The position numbers and the translations under genes are program-made. Of a stretch of DNA of 64,000 bases, positions 46,683 through 58,961 are shown piece by piece. The stretch spans positions 1 through 64,000 of the forward strand of contig VXAI01000451.1 in assembly GCA_013399305.1 (NCBI GenBank), written 5' to 3'. A model generated the notes under the pieces. The model was not told the origin of the DNA. It was given only the letters and a program-made list of their open reading frames with translations, and ran no database searches. This DNA comes from Rostratula benghalensis. Its lineage: Eukaryota > Chordata > Aves > Charadriiformes > Rostratulidae. Within the stretch, counting starts at the first letter, position 1; each line of letters begins with the position of its first letter.

Positions 46683-46770
46683 TGAGAAATGGGGTTGGAA
46701 CCAGGGAGGGGGGGCAGAAAAAAGAAAGTGGTTGGAACTGGGGAGGGGGGAGAGTGGAAAAAAGAAAATA
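46683..46770. repeat. Purine-rich imperfect tandem repeat
   Basis: Two adjoining units start GGTTGGAACC (46693-46729) and GGTTGGAACT (46730-46770). Each runs through a G-run (GGGAGGGGGG) into AAAAAAGAAA. The plus strand is almost entirely A and G. Such mirror-like purine tracts can form triplex or G-quadruplex structures, but function here is unknown. Confidence 0.85.
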
Positions 46771-46926
46771 GCTAGTGCTTTGGTTTGTTTTGATTCAAAA
46801 AGAAACAACAAAACAACAGTCATGAGTAAAAGATGAGGTAGAGGATCCCAAATGCTTGCCTGGGCAGCACAATTTGGTACCAGCATTAGCCCAAGGGTTT
46901 TGAGTTGGCACTGGAGTCTTTTTCAG

Positions 46927-46960
46927 CCCGTTTTACAGAGGACAAAACTGAGTCAGAAGG
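46927..46960 (+). mobile_element. Possible MIR SINE core fragment
   Basis: CCCGTTTTACAGAGGACAAA followed by ACTGAGTCAGAAGG resembles the mammal-wide interspersed repeat core (cccattttacagatgagg, aaactgag). MIR relics are present in birds at low copy number. About 22 of 26 bases agree with the consensus as I remember it, but the match is short and could be chance. Confidence 0.3.
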
Positions 46961-48180
46961 AGATTCACGCCAATTTTTTCAGAAGTATTCTGAATTTAGA
47001 TGTCCAACCTCAGACAGTTCGAGCCCGACTTTCGGGGATGCAGTTTCCAAGGAAAGTTGTGAAAAACATGAGCCCGAATCGAGCTCTGGGCTGTATAGTG
47101 TGATTGCACGTCAAGGGAGGTGCAAACCCCTCTGCTCCCGGGGCTCTTGCCGAATGCAAAGCACGTCTGTGTGGAAGGAGCCGGCGTGTAACGGGGCAGC
47201 GAGGCAGAACCCACAGCTCCCACCCCGTGTCTTCCAAATCCTCCTGGGAAAGGATGGTGCAAAAACCAGACTCCCCTTCACTGGGGTCTGTGGGGCAATC
47301 GCGGGCACAACTGGGCCCTCCAAGAGGGGATTCAGCTACTGATGGAGGGAAGAGATCATTACAGGGAGAAAAAAAAAAAAGAGTAATTCCTTACTACCTT
47401 TAATTGTTAAATAATTTTGTATTTATACATCATTCATTTCTTAATAGTTTCCTTTTCCCAGGACCTTTACATTTTAATTCATTGTGAGTGTTAATACGTG
47501 ACGAGTTAAGGAGAGGCGTAGACGAAGTTTACTTCCATTTATAATGCATACTTTTTTTCTTCCTTTTTTTTTTCTGTACTTGTGGGGAGAGGCAGAGGAA
47601 GAAAAAAAAAGATATTATTTTTTCTTTTCCTTACACTGTAGCATTTATACAGTTTTTCTAAACAGAGATTTGGGGAGATTTTTTTCACCTTTTCCCCAGC
47701 TTCTTAAGGTTTTCTGTACCTCAAGTAGCCAAAGCAGTTCGAGTTAATACTTAATGCAACACACTTTAAGAGATAGGCATTTCTTGCAGTCGGGTCTCAA
47801 TTAAGAGATAAAAGACAAAAAAGTGCAAAGCACTTGATAAAGCTCAGAATACAAGGCCCGGCATGGAAGTGCTTGAAGCTGTCCATAGCGATAACTGGAT
47901 AGTCAGCTGGAATCTTCTTGAAATGAAGTGGGTGCTCTAACTTATCAAATTCCACATATGGGGAAATTATTGGTGCCCACAGGGGTGATTAACACTAACT
48001 CAGTGGGTCAGAAACAAGCTGGGATAAAGGTGAAAACTGTATCTGACTATCAACACCAAATACATCCATTTAGAGAAAGATAGCGGTGGGGTTTTTTTCC
48101 CGCCTCCCTCTGTATCTTCAGTTGTGCAGGTTGTCAGGGTACTCACACCGGAGGAGCTGCGGAGACAGGGTGTGCTGTAT
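46961..48180. other. Non-genic interval
   Basis: No gene is supported. 47010-47210 has about 14 CpG in 200 bp and is open in several frames. A12 lies near 47368. T-rich stretches lie near 47551-47575 and 47617-47635. Confidence 0.45.
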
Positions 48181-48203
48181 AATGCGCAAATTGCAGTGCA
48201 CAT

Positions 48204-48248
48204 TAAAATGTAATCTATTTTAATAAGTCATATTAAGATTACATTTTA
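48204..48248. repeat. Inverted repeat, 13-bp perfect arms, 19-bp spacer
   Basis: TAAAATGTAATCT (48204-48216) is followed 19 bp later by its exact reverse complement AGATTACATTTTA (48236-48248). A smaller pair, TTGTAT and ATACAA with a 9-bp loop, follows just downstream at about 48256-48276. Together they form an AT-rich hairpin cluster that ends near the CT microsatellite. A microRNA-like precursor is unlikely because the arms are only 13 bp. Confidence 0.93.
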
Positions 48249-48314
48249 GATAATTGTATGTTTATCTTATACAACAAATATTTGCCCTGCTGTATATATT
48301 CTCTGTCTCTGTCA

Positions 48315-48340
48315 CTCTCTCTCTCTCTCTCTCTCTCTCT
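48315..48340. repeat. (CT)13 microsatellite
   Basis: Thirteen uninterrupted CT units, preceded by imperfect CTCTGTCT units from about 48301. It is likely polymorphic. Confidence 0.95.
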
Positions 48341-49403
48341 TTAAATTACAAGTGCTGGCACCAAAAGAGAAAACAGCCTAACGTTTTACTGACAGAATGA
48401 AACAATCAGATGAAGCTCAGGTAATCACACCTAGGAGGTGACACGAGGCTTGAGAGTCGCGGTACGGCCACTGAGGTCCCCATGGTGGCAAGGAGCAGTG
48501 GTCCTTCTCCTCCTGGTGGCACCTCCCTGCGTGACAAAAGGACCTCGGGGCTGGATCAGGCTCCTTGAGGTCAGTCAAGAGTGTGGGGTTCAAAATGACC
48601 CCTGGTGTAAATGGGCAGAGGTCACTAAGTGGGTTCTTCACCCGGGGCTTCAGGGCTGTTGGTGGCCCATTCAAGTGTCTCTGGTTGTCCCCACAGTGAG
48701 GATATTCCGTGTCCCAACCCTTCCAGCACTGTGGGGTGGCATGGCTCCGTCACCAGCCCTTGGGCACCCTCCTGCTCCTCCCTGGAAAATCTGTGGACTG
48801 ACCCTTCTGCTGATTTCAACTGTCCCCTCCCCTGTCTCACCAACAGGCTTGGGCTGCCCGTTTTGGGGGGTTTTGGTGCTCTTTGCTCTCTAGTTTATAC
48901 ATTTCCCAGCACAGGAGAGCTTGACCGTCTCTGTTAACAGGTCTCAGGTGCCTGGATTAAGACGGTGTTTGATGCTGAATTGTGAAATTATTTGAGCGTG
49001 TGTTCAGGAATGGTATTATTTGTGTGCCCACGTCAAGCTTTTGTGCTTTACTCATCATCTCACTCCCAGGATTTTTTCCTGTGGTTGCTGTTGCTCGCTG
49101 CCCTTCTGTCTCCTGAAAACTGCAAAGCAGTTTGAGGTTTTTATCGGCTGTATTAGCAGGAGGAGTTGGTCAGGAGTGGGTACCTGCAGAGGTGATGAGG
49201 GCAATGGCTGCACCACAGCGGAGCCATGGCCCAGGTAGTCTTTCAAAATGGTGTTAATTCCCAGGTTTCAATCATTAATGTATAACAAACTGACAATGTT
49301 CACTTTTTATTTCTGGTTATTGGTTGCTGGAATATTCAGCCGTCGATTTCTTCTTCATAGAGCATCTCAGAGCCTGGGCTGTGGGAGGTACCTTTGTTCT
49401 GTG
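48341..49403. other. Non-genic GC-richer interval
   Basis: 48430-48940 is GC-rich and open in several frames on both strands (151 codons plus, 85 and 72 minus), none recognisable. No CR1 words were found. It could be an unrecognised old repeat or retroposed fragment. Confidence 0.4.
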
Positions 49404-49528
49404 CATAGAATCAGAATGGTCCAGGCTGAAAGGGACCTCTAGGGTCATCCATTCCCACCTCCCCACAGTCAGCAGGGACACCCCCAACCAGACCAGGTTG
49501 CCCGGGGCTTCCTCAAGCCTCCCCTTGA
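49404..49528 (-). mobile_element. CR1 3' terminal remnant
   Basis: Plus-strand words CATAGAATCAGAATGGTCCA, GGCTGAAAGGGACCTCTAGG, GTCATCCATTCCCACCTCCC, CAGCAGGGACACCCCCAACC and AGACCAGGTTGCCCGGGGCT match a CR1 3' end in reverse orientation. The terminal octamer is reduced to one unit and the 5' limit is approximate. Confidence 0.85.
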
Positions 49529-52229
49529 TTATCTCAAATATCTTGAATATATCATGTATCAATGTCATGTGCTATGAAGGTTGTTTATTCAGCCTCAGAG
49601 CTCATCACCCTTATTTGCTTATTCCATGAGCATTTTTTTTTAATTTCTGATAGAACGTTTTTCCACCTTTCTCAAGTACCCAATGATTTCAAACCTCGTA
49701 TTTGCTCAGTTGACAGAAACGTAATTGATGACTGAAAACAAAACTAAATATAAACATCTATTTTGTAAGAAGGTGTTGAAGAACAATCAAATGAACAATG
49801 GTGTCAGCAATAAAGCTTGGAGTGAAATTGGGCTGGCACTGGCTGACCCTGGCTGTAATCTTTGTTCTTGTGTGTTGGACTTAATGTCAACAGGTTACTC
49901 ATGGTGACATCCTTCAGCCTGGAGAACTGAGGGCACCAAGCATCTTCTTCCCTGTCCACAAACAAACGAACAACATAAAATGCCTCTTAACCTTCATCTC
50001 CATGAGCTTCAAAGGATCAGCATGAGGCAAATCTTCATCCCTCATAGCAGCAGAAATCCAAGGACAATAGGATCAGTGGGCTCAGGGGCTGTGCCTCCTT
50101 TTCTGCAAGTGTCATCTTTTATTCCCCTTCCCTGAAAAGGTAAGGAGATGGTAAAGCAGTCAGAGTTTTGGTGTGGGCCCTTATTTCCTGCAGGCACTTG
50201 TATCCATGATGGAGTAGATCTGAATTGCTGATGTGAAAAATTCCTGGAGAAACGAGGATCTCATCTGGGGTATTTATTTGCATTTATTTTCTATTTATTT
50301 CATATAGTCAATAAGGGGAAGTTTGGGTATGTGGTAACTTTTCCTCTTTCTGTTTTTTCTATTTCTTTTCCTCTGCTGCTTTCTCTTTTTGCTGTGAAAG
50401 CTGCACGCAAAGAACAGTTTTAAAGCAGTGCCAGGTTTGAATAATTTAGTGTTTCTGGCTCAGGGTGTTTGGAGTGTAAGATGACCACCTAACACTTGCC
50501 CGCTTTATTTCTTTTCATTAACACCGCACCATTAACTCCGTTCCACCCATTAAAAAAGAAATGCTGTAATTCGCCAGAGGTAGTGGGAAAGCAGAGGAGC
50601 AGCCACAACTCTGTCCAACCACAATATTAACGTGGGGAAAATAAAGGGGACTGATACCAACCTCTGCCCGGGATGGGGGGAGGCTGTTTGGAAAAGCAGT
50701 TACACGAACGGCCGTTCCCAGTAGTTGCTTAATATTCCATGGAGGTGTTTTGCTTTGCTCGGGCTGGTGCCTGGGGAAATACCACCCTCTCCCTTGGGAG
50801 GAAAAAAAAAAAAAAAAAAAGAGGAAATGTCAAAATGTCTCCAGCAGCACGTTACGCTGCTCTAAGGAAAGTAAACTCTGAGAAAAGCAAAGGGTAATCA
50901 AAGTTGTGTCTTGCTAAAAGGAACTTGAACGCTTAATTGTGCTCCTACATATGTGGCCAGAGGCTGCATAAATACAAGAATGATCAGCACCAGGGTGACC
51001 ATATTTGTTGCTCGTTGCTGATTGTTTTTACCCAGTTGATTCAGCTTCTGGATGCTTTGTGATGCTTCCATTAGCCTTCAGACAGCCCTTTAAGCCAGCT
51101 CTGACTCAGGTCTGTCTCCAGCTTCTTACCTGCCTGTTGGAAATGCCCATGTCTCCCTCCTGGCCTCAGGACACGAGTGCTCCTTGAAGACCTGGTCCAG
51201 AACAGAGCATCTGATAAACCTGTGCATTCTCTGACCACATCTCTTGAAAAAAAAAAAAAAAAAACCCCACTTTTGCTAATTCACTTGTACAACACTCGAG
51301 TTGCAAGTTCAGGTGTTTCTTGGTCCAAGTTCTGATGGTCAAAAATGTGTGAAATGTGGTGGGAATTGACTTCTGAGGTATAGCATGGAAGAGCACAAGG
51401 GGAAACTCAAGCACTGCTGAAGACAACCTTCATTGAACAGAACTGACACAAAGATTAGCTTTCATCTGACCCCTTTGGGGTTGAAGGGAACATGTAAATC
51501 TCTAAATGAGCCATTAGGATTTATTCCCCTGTTTGTAGAGGAGATGACCAGCTGGATCATCGGGGTCTTCTGGTGCTTTGGTGGGACACTCAGAGTGACA
51601 ACTCATGCTGGAGATGGACCTTCTCACCAGACCACCACTCAGCAGCTTCTCTGGGTGGCTGATTCCTCTGATAGGGCTCAAACAACAACTCTTTCTTCAT
51701 CACTTCTTCAAAGTACTTGAGGTGTTTTGAGTCTATTTAGGAAAAACACTGTGCTGTTCCTGACCTGCCTTAGAGAAACAAAGGGAGGACAAAGGAGGCA
51801 GCCAGCACCTCCTGGACCACGGTGGCTTTGCTGTTTGTTGCTGCTCACGATGCAGATTTGAGAGCTGCCTGCTCTCTCCTGAGCCTCTGTCCAGGCTGCC
51901 TGCAGAGAGATAACCTCCTCCTCGACTGGGCACCTCTCAGGCCTCAGCTTTTATTCCTCAGGCTGGCAAGGATCACTGAAATCACTGAAAATAAGCGTAA
52001 AGAACATCCCTGGAAAGAGGGAGAAACAGTTGTTTGTTAAACACTGGCCTTTCCCAGTCAAAGGGGAGCTATACCCTCTGACGCTATCTTAATTATATTT
52101 ATTATTTCAAGCGGTATGGACTGGCGCTTCCCCCATCACAGCTGATATAGCAGTCTGCACAGGCTTTTTTCTTTTTCTTTTTAAGGCACAGGGCAGAAAG
52201 ACAACTCACATTCCAGGGCCTGTTTGATA
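49529..52229. other. Non-genic interval
   Basis: No gene is supported. A19 lies at 50802-50820 and A18 at 51247-51264. 51430-52050 is GC-intermediate and unexplained. The rest is unique AT-rich sequence. Confidence 0.5.
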
Positions 52230-52510
52230 GCATGCCACTACTTGAGTTAAGCAGGTGGCAGGGTGAAATATAAAAGGCTTGCTAAACAAAGAATTTTTAT
52301 TTCCTGGTTTGTGCCTGCAGGGGAGGAATTATGAAAGCAAAGCAGAAACCTGACAGCCAAAGAGCATCCAGAATTTTTAAATGAAGAGTTTTATTGTTCT
52401 TTTATAAAGCTATGCAGATTAATTACAATTTACAAATAAAAGAGGTTTTTGCGATGATGGACCGTTAAAAAAAATATTAATAAATGACATAAGGGTTCAT
52501 TATACCTTAA
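52230..52510. promoter_or_regulatory. Candidate conserved noncoding element
   Basis: A repeat-free AT-rich block has GATTAATTACAATTTAC near 52417, TTGCTAAACAAAG near 52280 and AATATTAATAAATGACAT near 52473. It fits the texture of a noncoding regulatory element, but nothing proves function. Confidence 0.3.
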
Positions 52511-52929
52511 GAAACTGCCTTCCAAAGCTGCCTGAATAAACTGCCCTCGTCCACTTGACTCCCGTGAGCAGCCTCTACCAGCGGCAAAGCTCAGATAGAG
52601 ACGGGCTTTTCAGTCTAAGGTGGTGTGAAATGGGGTACAAACGGTGGCAGCTTCATTTTCCTGAGGGATAAAAGGGCTTGGGGACCACTGGGACCACAGA
52701 GAACAGCCTTTGGGGTGACCGTGGCTTTGGGGTGACTCCAGGCTGAAGGCTCTGGTGCTGCCATCCCAAGCCTTCCCTTAGTCCTCTTTGGTGACCACCA
52801 AATCCACAGGCCCCCAGCATTGCCATGGCCCCATGCAGTGAGACCACGGCCCTTAAGCAATGAGCACCCCTCGTCTCCCGGCGGTTACTGAAGTTAGTTT
52901 GAACCTCAAATGTCACTTATTTGCCTCCC
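52511..52929. other. GC-intermediate interval
   Basis: Nothing is recognised here. Two overlapping minus-strand frames (81 and 87 codons) are probably chance. Confidence 0.4.
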
Positions 52930-53360
52930 TATTTTCATAGGTGATTTCGCTAAGCAGAAGCGCTCGCTAATCCCACGTTCACATAGATAGAAGGTCAAAG
53001 TTGGTCAGTGAGCCAAGAAATACCATATCAGGGTTTCTTTCCTCTCCAATTGAAAGAGGTATAAATTGTGGAATTAGTGTATTGATTGAAGGCTACAACT
53101 TCAAGCAATCAGTTTTTCTGGCTTGACAAGATTATTTTATCCTACTTTTCTTTTATTATTATGTGTTGTATTTGAGTCATCCTTCAGGCAGATGAAGTGA
53201 CAGCTTGATTTAACTCAATAAAATCCACCAGTTAGGAAACCTACTGAGCCGAACAAAAGATGAAAACGACTGCAAGGGGAAGGTGCACAGTTAGTGTAAG
53301 CAAGCATAGCATGCTGAAAGGAGACAATATTAGCTGAAATTATGCTCTAATCAATGCATT
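52930..53360. promoter_or_regulatory. Candidate noncoding element with nuclear-receptor-like direct repeat
   Basis: A repeat-free AT-rich block contains AGGTCA (52992-52997), a 4-bp spacer and TGGTCA (53002-53007). This is the DR4 spacing used by thyroid-hormone- and LXR-type receptors, with one half-site off consensus. It also contains GAATTAGTGTATTGATTGAA near 53072, TTATTTTATCC near 53133 and GCTTGATTTAACTC near 53203. Function and conservation are inference. Confidence 0.3.
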
Positions 53361-55680
53361 TCTATGGAAACTTGGGAGAAATTTGTAAGACCTTCGTGCT
53401 GGGCCAATGAACTGATAATGCTTGCTTTCTTACAGAAAAGAAAAAAAAAATAAAATTTCTGCCTCTGAGTACTGAAAACCGTAGCTGAGCTTTTGTGCAA
53501 TGGCAAAAAGTTGGGTAACGCCGATTTTCTGGCAAATTTGAAAGGAAATGTTTAACCAGCAGGTTATAATTGTGTGGCAATCAAAACGATACCGGGTCTC
53601 TGCTTTGTGGTCTGTCGATACACAGAGTTTGTCCCCCGTGGGGTGGACACGGAGCTGGGGGCTAAGCCCAGCAGAAGGCTCAGGTTGGAGGAAGAGAGCC
53701 AGGGCCATCTGCAAGGGCCATGGGAGCTCTGGAGCACCTGCATCTTCCAGAGACGTACTGATGCCAGCCCTCACCGCCCTGCGGACCCTTGTCGGCTCTT
53801 TCACCAGGGAGACACCAGGCACAGACTAAAATGCGTATTTTTCATCCCCCCACAAGAGTTTTTTTTTTCTCTTGATCCTTTCTGAGTTGACCCCTGGAGT
53901 AAATAGCTGAGAAAAAGGTTGATGTGAGGTAGGGACTACTTCTTCTTGCTGTTTGTGAGAACTCCTTGTGCTCCTTCAGCCTGGTTCTGAAAACGTTCTT
54001 AAGCTGAGGCCCAAATAAATGACTCCTTTTTCACTTTATTTACAGGGGAAACAGGTAAAGTACTGTATGGTGGAGCTTGTAACACATTCCAGGAAAGTGG
54101 AAAGTGGCTGAAGTGAGTCACTCTGGATGTTGGTGTGAAGGTGGAGGTGGCCAAGGTGCAGCAGACAACATTAGGAGGAGAAGGGGGTACAGATGTTGCC
54201 TCTGGATTTTTTCAGTGATACAGCCATATCCACTCACTGATGCTGGCTTCTCAGTAGGTGAGAATGGGCAAAATGCAATATTGACGTGTAAAAAAAATCT
54301 CAGTTTGTTATTAGGAAGACAGAGTAGGAAGGGTAACTTGAGACACTACTTTTTTTGTAATTGTTTAGTTCTATTTCTAATCCTGCTGCTTCCTCCCATG
54401 GGGAGCCCCCAGGTCTCCTCTGAGTAGCATCCTGAGAGCTGTGCTCTTATCCTGGTGTTTGTCCCCGTCCTCAGTGCAGACCTGCCCCAGGTCTGCCCTC
54501 AGCAAGGCAAGCCAGTCCCTGCAGTGGGGACAGAGAGCACCGTGTCTCTCCCCTTTCTGTTGTTCCTGGGAAAATAACAGTTTAGTTTTCATGTTCATGG
54601 CCTGGAGAGATACTGAGTGTAAATATAAGCAACTTTATGGTCCCCTATGCCAGCGATTAAGTGAGTGTATACGACACAATAAATCTGAATTGTAGCACCT
54701 TGTCCTATTCTGGGAGCTTTCCTGGGCTCTTGATACTGCTTTTAGCAATTGCCCTTGATTTCCTTTGGGACCATGTTACTGTGTGAATTCTATTTTTTTA
54801 TTTATTTTTTTTTCCTTTAAAGGGCTTCACCCTGGGAGCAGGAAAACACAGTTCTGACCATGAAGGGGTCACTGGGAAGCTGTGATGGATTGGAAGGGGC
54901 TTCACCTGGCACAGTGAGGCAAAGGAAGGGGGGGTGGAGGAACCACCTGGGGGGCTCTGCTGGCTCCGTGGGCATCTCATGGAGTGGAGCCACCCTTGCA
55001 GGTCTCTGCAGACACACAGCAAAGCCTGTGCCTTGTCTGGTGGTCACACAGGGATGTCATATCTGGGTGACATCTTCCTCTGCCACCCTGCCCTGCCAGC
55101 ACCTCTGTAAGGGAAGGTGGTGCCCCCAGTGCCCTTGGGTAAGTCCAGGGAGGAGAAGGCCTCCAGAGTCTGCCCTTCCCTTCCTAAAAGCCTCAAATAC
55201 CACGTTTCAATCATTCTTTTATTTGGGTGATGAGCAAAACAATTTGGGTAAAATTATCAATGCCAATTCATAAATGATCTCTTGCTACATTTTCTTACAG
55301 AGCCGTTTGATTTACTGGTGGGTTTTAGGGTGTTTTTTTCACTTAGAAGAATATTTTGTACATGTGCAGCCTGCTAGTATTTTTTTCTTTTTTGAAGTTG
55401 TATCTCATAGTATAGAAATAGACATAAAATCCTCTGCTTTCAACAGTATTCCCATGGCTAATAACAACAATCACAGACCAATTGCACAACATTAATGTGG
55501 TCCGTCTGACTGTAGCAAACGATGTCTGGATTCACACTTTCCCTGCCTGTTCCATTTAAGTTCCTGTCATTAAGGTGATGTAAAAGCAGGAAAAGGACAA
55601 CTCCCATCTGAGGTTCCGTGTGAGAGACACGACTGCTGCGTGATTATTTGAAAAAAAAAACACATGGTTTGTAACTTTCT
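53361..55680. other. Non-genic interval
   Basis: No gene is supported. 53590-53830 and 54830-55200 are GC-richer. A plus-strand frame of 137 codons at 54860-55273 contains a canonical donor-like GGTAAGT at about 55138, but its product is not recognised. Confidence 0.45.
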
Positions 55681-56160
55681 GGGGAGTTAAGCCCGTGCAT
55701 TAACATTCATTAACTTGTGTGTTATTTCGCCCAACCACCATTTCTCTACCGTTCAAAATTGTTTTCATCTTTCTGAGGAAGAGCCTATATTGTCATGATC
55801 TCCTTAAAACTGCAGCCTGGTAAATGACTTGTTTAAATTTAAGGAAAAGAGGTTGTTGATAAGTATAGTTTTCTAATACTCTTCCTCAGCTGTCATTTAC
55901 TTTGACTAAATTTATTTAAACCACCTTAACCTTTCAGAGAAAGGCCAGGAGATGTTTAAAAGAATAATATGTGTCTGACATTTTGGTTTACCAAAAGGAC
56001 ACCATCATAATTCTGTAGTGCCTCTGTTAAAAATAAGCTAAGGAAAGGAAACTAAAATCTCTTTTTCTTTCTGCTTAATTTTGAAGGAATGGAAGGAAAT
56101 TTGATTGATAGTTGCATTAGGAAGTGACCTGCAAAGGTAATCACCAAAGGCATTGATTTG
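55681..56160. promoter_or_regulatory. Candidate conserved noncoding element
   Basis: Unique AT-rich sequence with GCATTAACATTCATTAAC near 55696, TGTTTAAATTTAAGG near 55830, ACTAAATTTATTTAAACCAC near 55904 and GGTTTACCAAAAGG near 55984. It is repeat-free. A regulatory role is inference. Confidence 0.28.
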
Positions 56161-56207
56161 TCACCGCACTGAGATGTGCTGAGTCTCCTCCACACACAGG
56201 TAGTCCC

Positions 56208-56224
56208 CTCTCTCTCTCTCTCTC
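56208..56224. repeat. (CT)8 microsatellite
   Basis: Eight CT units plus one base, next to a C-run. Confidence 0.9.
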
Positions 56225-57792
56225 AAACACCTGAGGGGTTTATTTTCAAGAACACACATTGAAAATGTGTTTTCTGGCATGGGTTTTTTTCCGGGGGACA
56301 CCCATCTGGGAACTTTTTTCTCTTCTCTTGGAGATGTCTTTGACTTTGATGTGGGAAACACAAACCTCAGCCAGGCTCCCTGCCTGATGGCTTTCACACC
56401 ATTCTGTCTGCCCTTCAGCCGGGCTGCCTCCTCGCACCCGCTCCTGCTTGAACGGTTCAAGGCCTCGGCTGTTTATTGCCAAAGAACTTCTTAAGTCAAT
56501 GAAGTGATTTTCTAATTATTAGGCATTTTAGAAGGACAGAGCTTCTTTCACTCCCGAGGTTGTTCTCAGACTGTGAATTAAGGTTGCCTATGAACACGCA
56601 TCGCGAGTGCAAAAGTTTTACTCTTTGTTGTGTTATTCTGCGAGTTCAGATGAAAAGATACCTGGTAATTTCAATTAAATGCACTGGGTTTTTTCCCATT
56701 TTTCAGCAGATCTGGCAAACGTATCTGAATTTTAGGACCAGCAAAAGTGGCCAAATAAGAATCAAGGCGTTGCCACGTTGTGGGACTCTGTTTTTATGCT
56801 TCATTATTGTTATCCACAGTGAGAGCTCCCCGGGCAGTGAGGGGGTCTGAGGTGCTGCTGCAGGAGAAGGTGGTGCAGGAGAGAGGAGTTTAATGCACAG
56901 CTTCACCCAATTCTTTCTCTTTGCACTGGGTGTGCTTTTCTGATGGGCTACAAGAGAGACCCAAACACAATTTTAGTGTTTATTGTCGTGGAAAACCACC
57001 AGATTTATCTCTGGTGACATCACGAGTGACAGCCATATCGGATAAGCACAGAGGAACCCAGAGCATTCTGCAGTGTCAGAGGTGGGCTTTACCAAGGGTT
57101 TTCAGTCCCTGCTCAGTCAGAAGGAGGTGGTTTAACTACAGGACAATCCATATTCTTTTTGTCACCCTCTGTGCATAGAGGCAAAAGCAATCTTGCTTCC
57201 AATTACACATCATTCCTGCAGAAATAACTGCAGTGAACACTCACGTGGGGAAAGCCTGGCTGTGGAGCTGGGGAGGGGTGGGAACAAGCAGGGGTGAGCA
57301 GGAATAGGTGTTTTCAGTGTTTTGACTATACACATGGCTGTATAAAACTGGTAAAGGTTCAAAAGTGATGTCTGTTGCATTTTTAGGAAGTGATTAGATG
57401 GTAGTGGTTGCTGACTTGCACACCATCAGGGAAAGTCTGCCTTTCCTTTGAACTGACCATTTGTTGATGTCTTCTTGGAGCAATGAACTTTTTAAGCCCC
57501 GCTGCTCCAAGGGCTCAGCTCGCTCACAGGATTTTGATTGTATTCTATTTCTTGGTGAGAGGTTTTATTTTCCATTTGTTTATAACATTCGAAAGCTGAG
57601 GTGATGTCAAAGTCATATATCCTGTCCCACACTAACATTCACATTATTAGTATTCTATAATTTCTGCAATAAAAGCGCGATAATGAATTCCTTTACAGGG
57701 TGAATGCTTTATGAGGTTCAGGTTTTCCTCTCCCTCCCAGGATGGGACAATAACCCTGCTCTGCTGCAGGAGACCCTGCCCCTGACCTGGCT
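56225..57792. other. Non-genic interval
   Basis: No gene is supported. 57540-57720 is AT-rich and repeat-free (TTTGTTTATAACATTCG, CATTATTAGTATTC, GCGATAATGAATTCC) and is a weak candidate noncoding element. Confidence 0.45.
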
Positions 57793-57848
57793 TTCAGCAG
57801 GACTTGGACCTAGTGACCTTCTGATGTCCCTTCCAGCCTGGGTTATCC
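57793..57848 (+). mobile_element. CR1 3' remnant, degraded
   Basis: TTTCAGCAGGACTTGGACCT, AGTGACCTTCTGATGTCCCT and TCCAGCCTGGGTTAT match a CR1 tail (usual form GGACTAGATGACCT then GGTCCCTTCCAACC) with several changes and no octamers. This is an old copy. Confidence 0.6.
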
Positions 57849-58961
57849 CAAGATGCTCATTTATTGTTTAGAGTGTATAAATGACCGCCTTGATAGTATT
57901 TGAAATCTGGCATCGAAAACTAATATTTTCTTGACTGATGATTCTGGAAAGGGGTTTGGATGCATCAGGTATATCCACACTTCATAGCTGTGTCCGCATA
58001 ATGCAGAGGTACTGAAGCAACTGGAGCCCTGTAAAGTAGTAATGGTGCAGGTCAGCTCTGCAGAATCACATTAGTTCTGGGTGTGCATAATTTCAGTAAG
58101 GTAGAAATAACATTTTCCATCATTTCCAGGAAAAAAAAAAAAAAGGGAGAAAGTTTGCAGAACTTGTTTTAATCGCCTCTTTCCCACAGCTTGCAAATAG
58201 GACCAGGCTTTCCAAGTTTAGCTTGGCTGTCATTCTGACTGCCCCTCATAATTTCTGGGTGTAAAAGGAGCTGGCCTGATGTTCTGGATTTATTGAAAAA
58301 GATAATTTACATGGTGATGTGCCATGCCCTTGTCCATCCGCTTGTTTGGTGTGCTGTGGCCAGAGTACATAAATAAGCTTATGGTGAATGTGCTCCAACC
58401 CTGTGTTTGTAGAACTCCAGGTGTCTGTTTTCAAGTGATTAAAATCCTCTTTTCCTTAGCCCCTCTCCCATCCCCACCAAGCTGAAAAACAAACCCAAAA
58501 GTTTTTTAAATACTCACTGCCAACCAGAAAGTCTAGAAAGTGGGTTTCCTACCCAATGACGACCCTCTGCTGTTCATACAAAGCCAAGGTTGCTCTTCTC
58601 AGCCACGATGCCCTGGTTGGGATGGCTGGCAGAGCGTTGCCTGTCCCTTTGGTGATGACACCATGCCATGTGGGGCTGGGACACTCACCTGTGGGTGCAT
58701 GGGCGTGGGTACTGGTTCTACTCCTACCCACACAAAACCAGACCACGCTGGTATAAACCTTTTCTGCCATTTTTCCATGGTTATCCTATGCCAAGAAAGA
58801 AAGGGTCAATGGTGCTTGCAGACAAAACCTGTGGTGGTTCCTCTATCTGATATATTCACCACTGGGTAACACCATCCCTGCTCTGATGGTGGGATGAAAA
58901 TCTACAGCCCCCCCGTGAAGCAAGGGTAGAAATTGCATTAAATGAAATTGATTGTTTCTGC
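57849..58961. other. Non-genic interval
   Basis: A14 lies at 58131-58144. 58540-58860 is GC-intermediate with overlapping open frames and no recognised product. Confidence 0.5.

Noticed and set aside
48204..48248. MicroRNA precursor
   Set aside because: Arms of 13 bp are too short and no known mature sequence was seen.
54860..55273. 137-codon frame with donor-like GGTAAGT
   Set aside because: Product not recognised, and a single donor-like word is common by chance.
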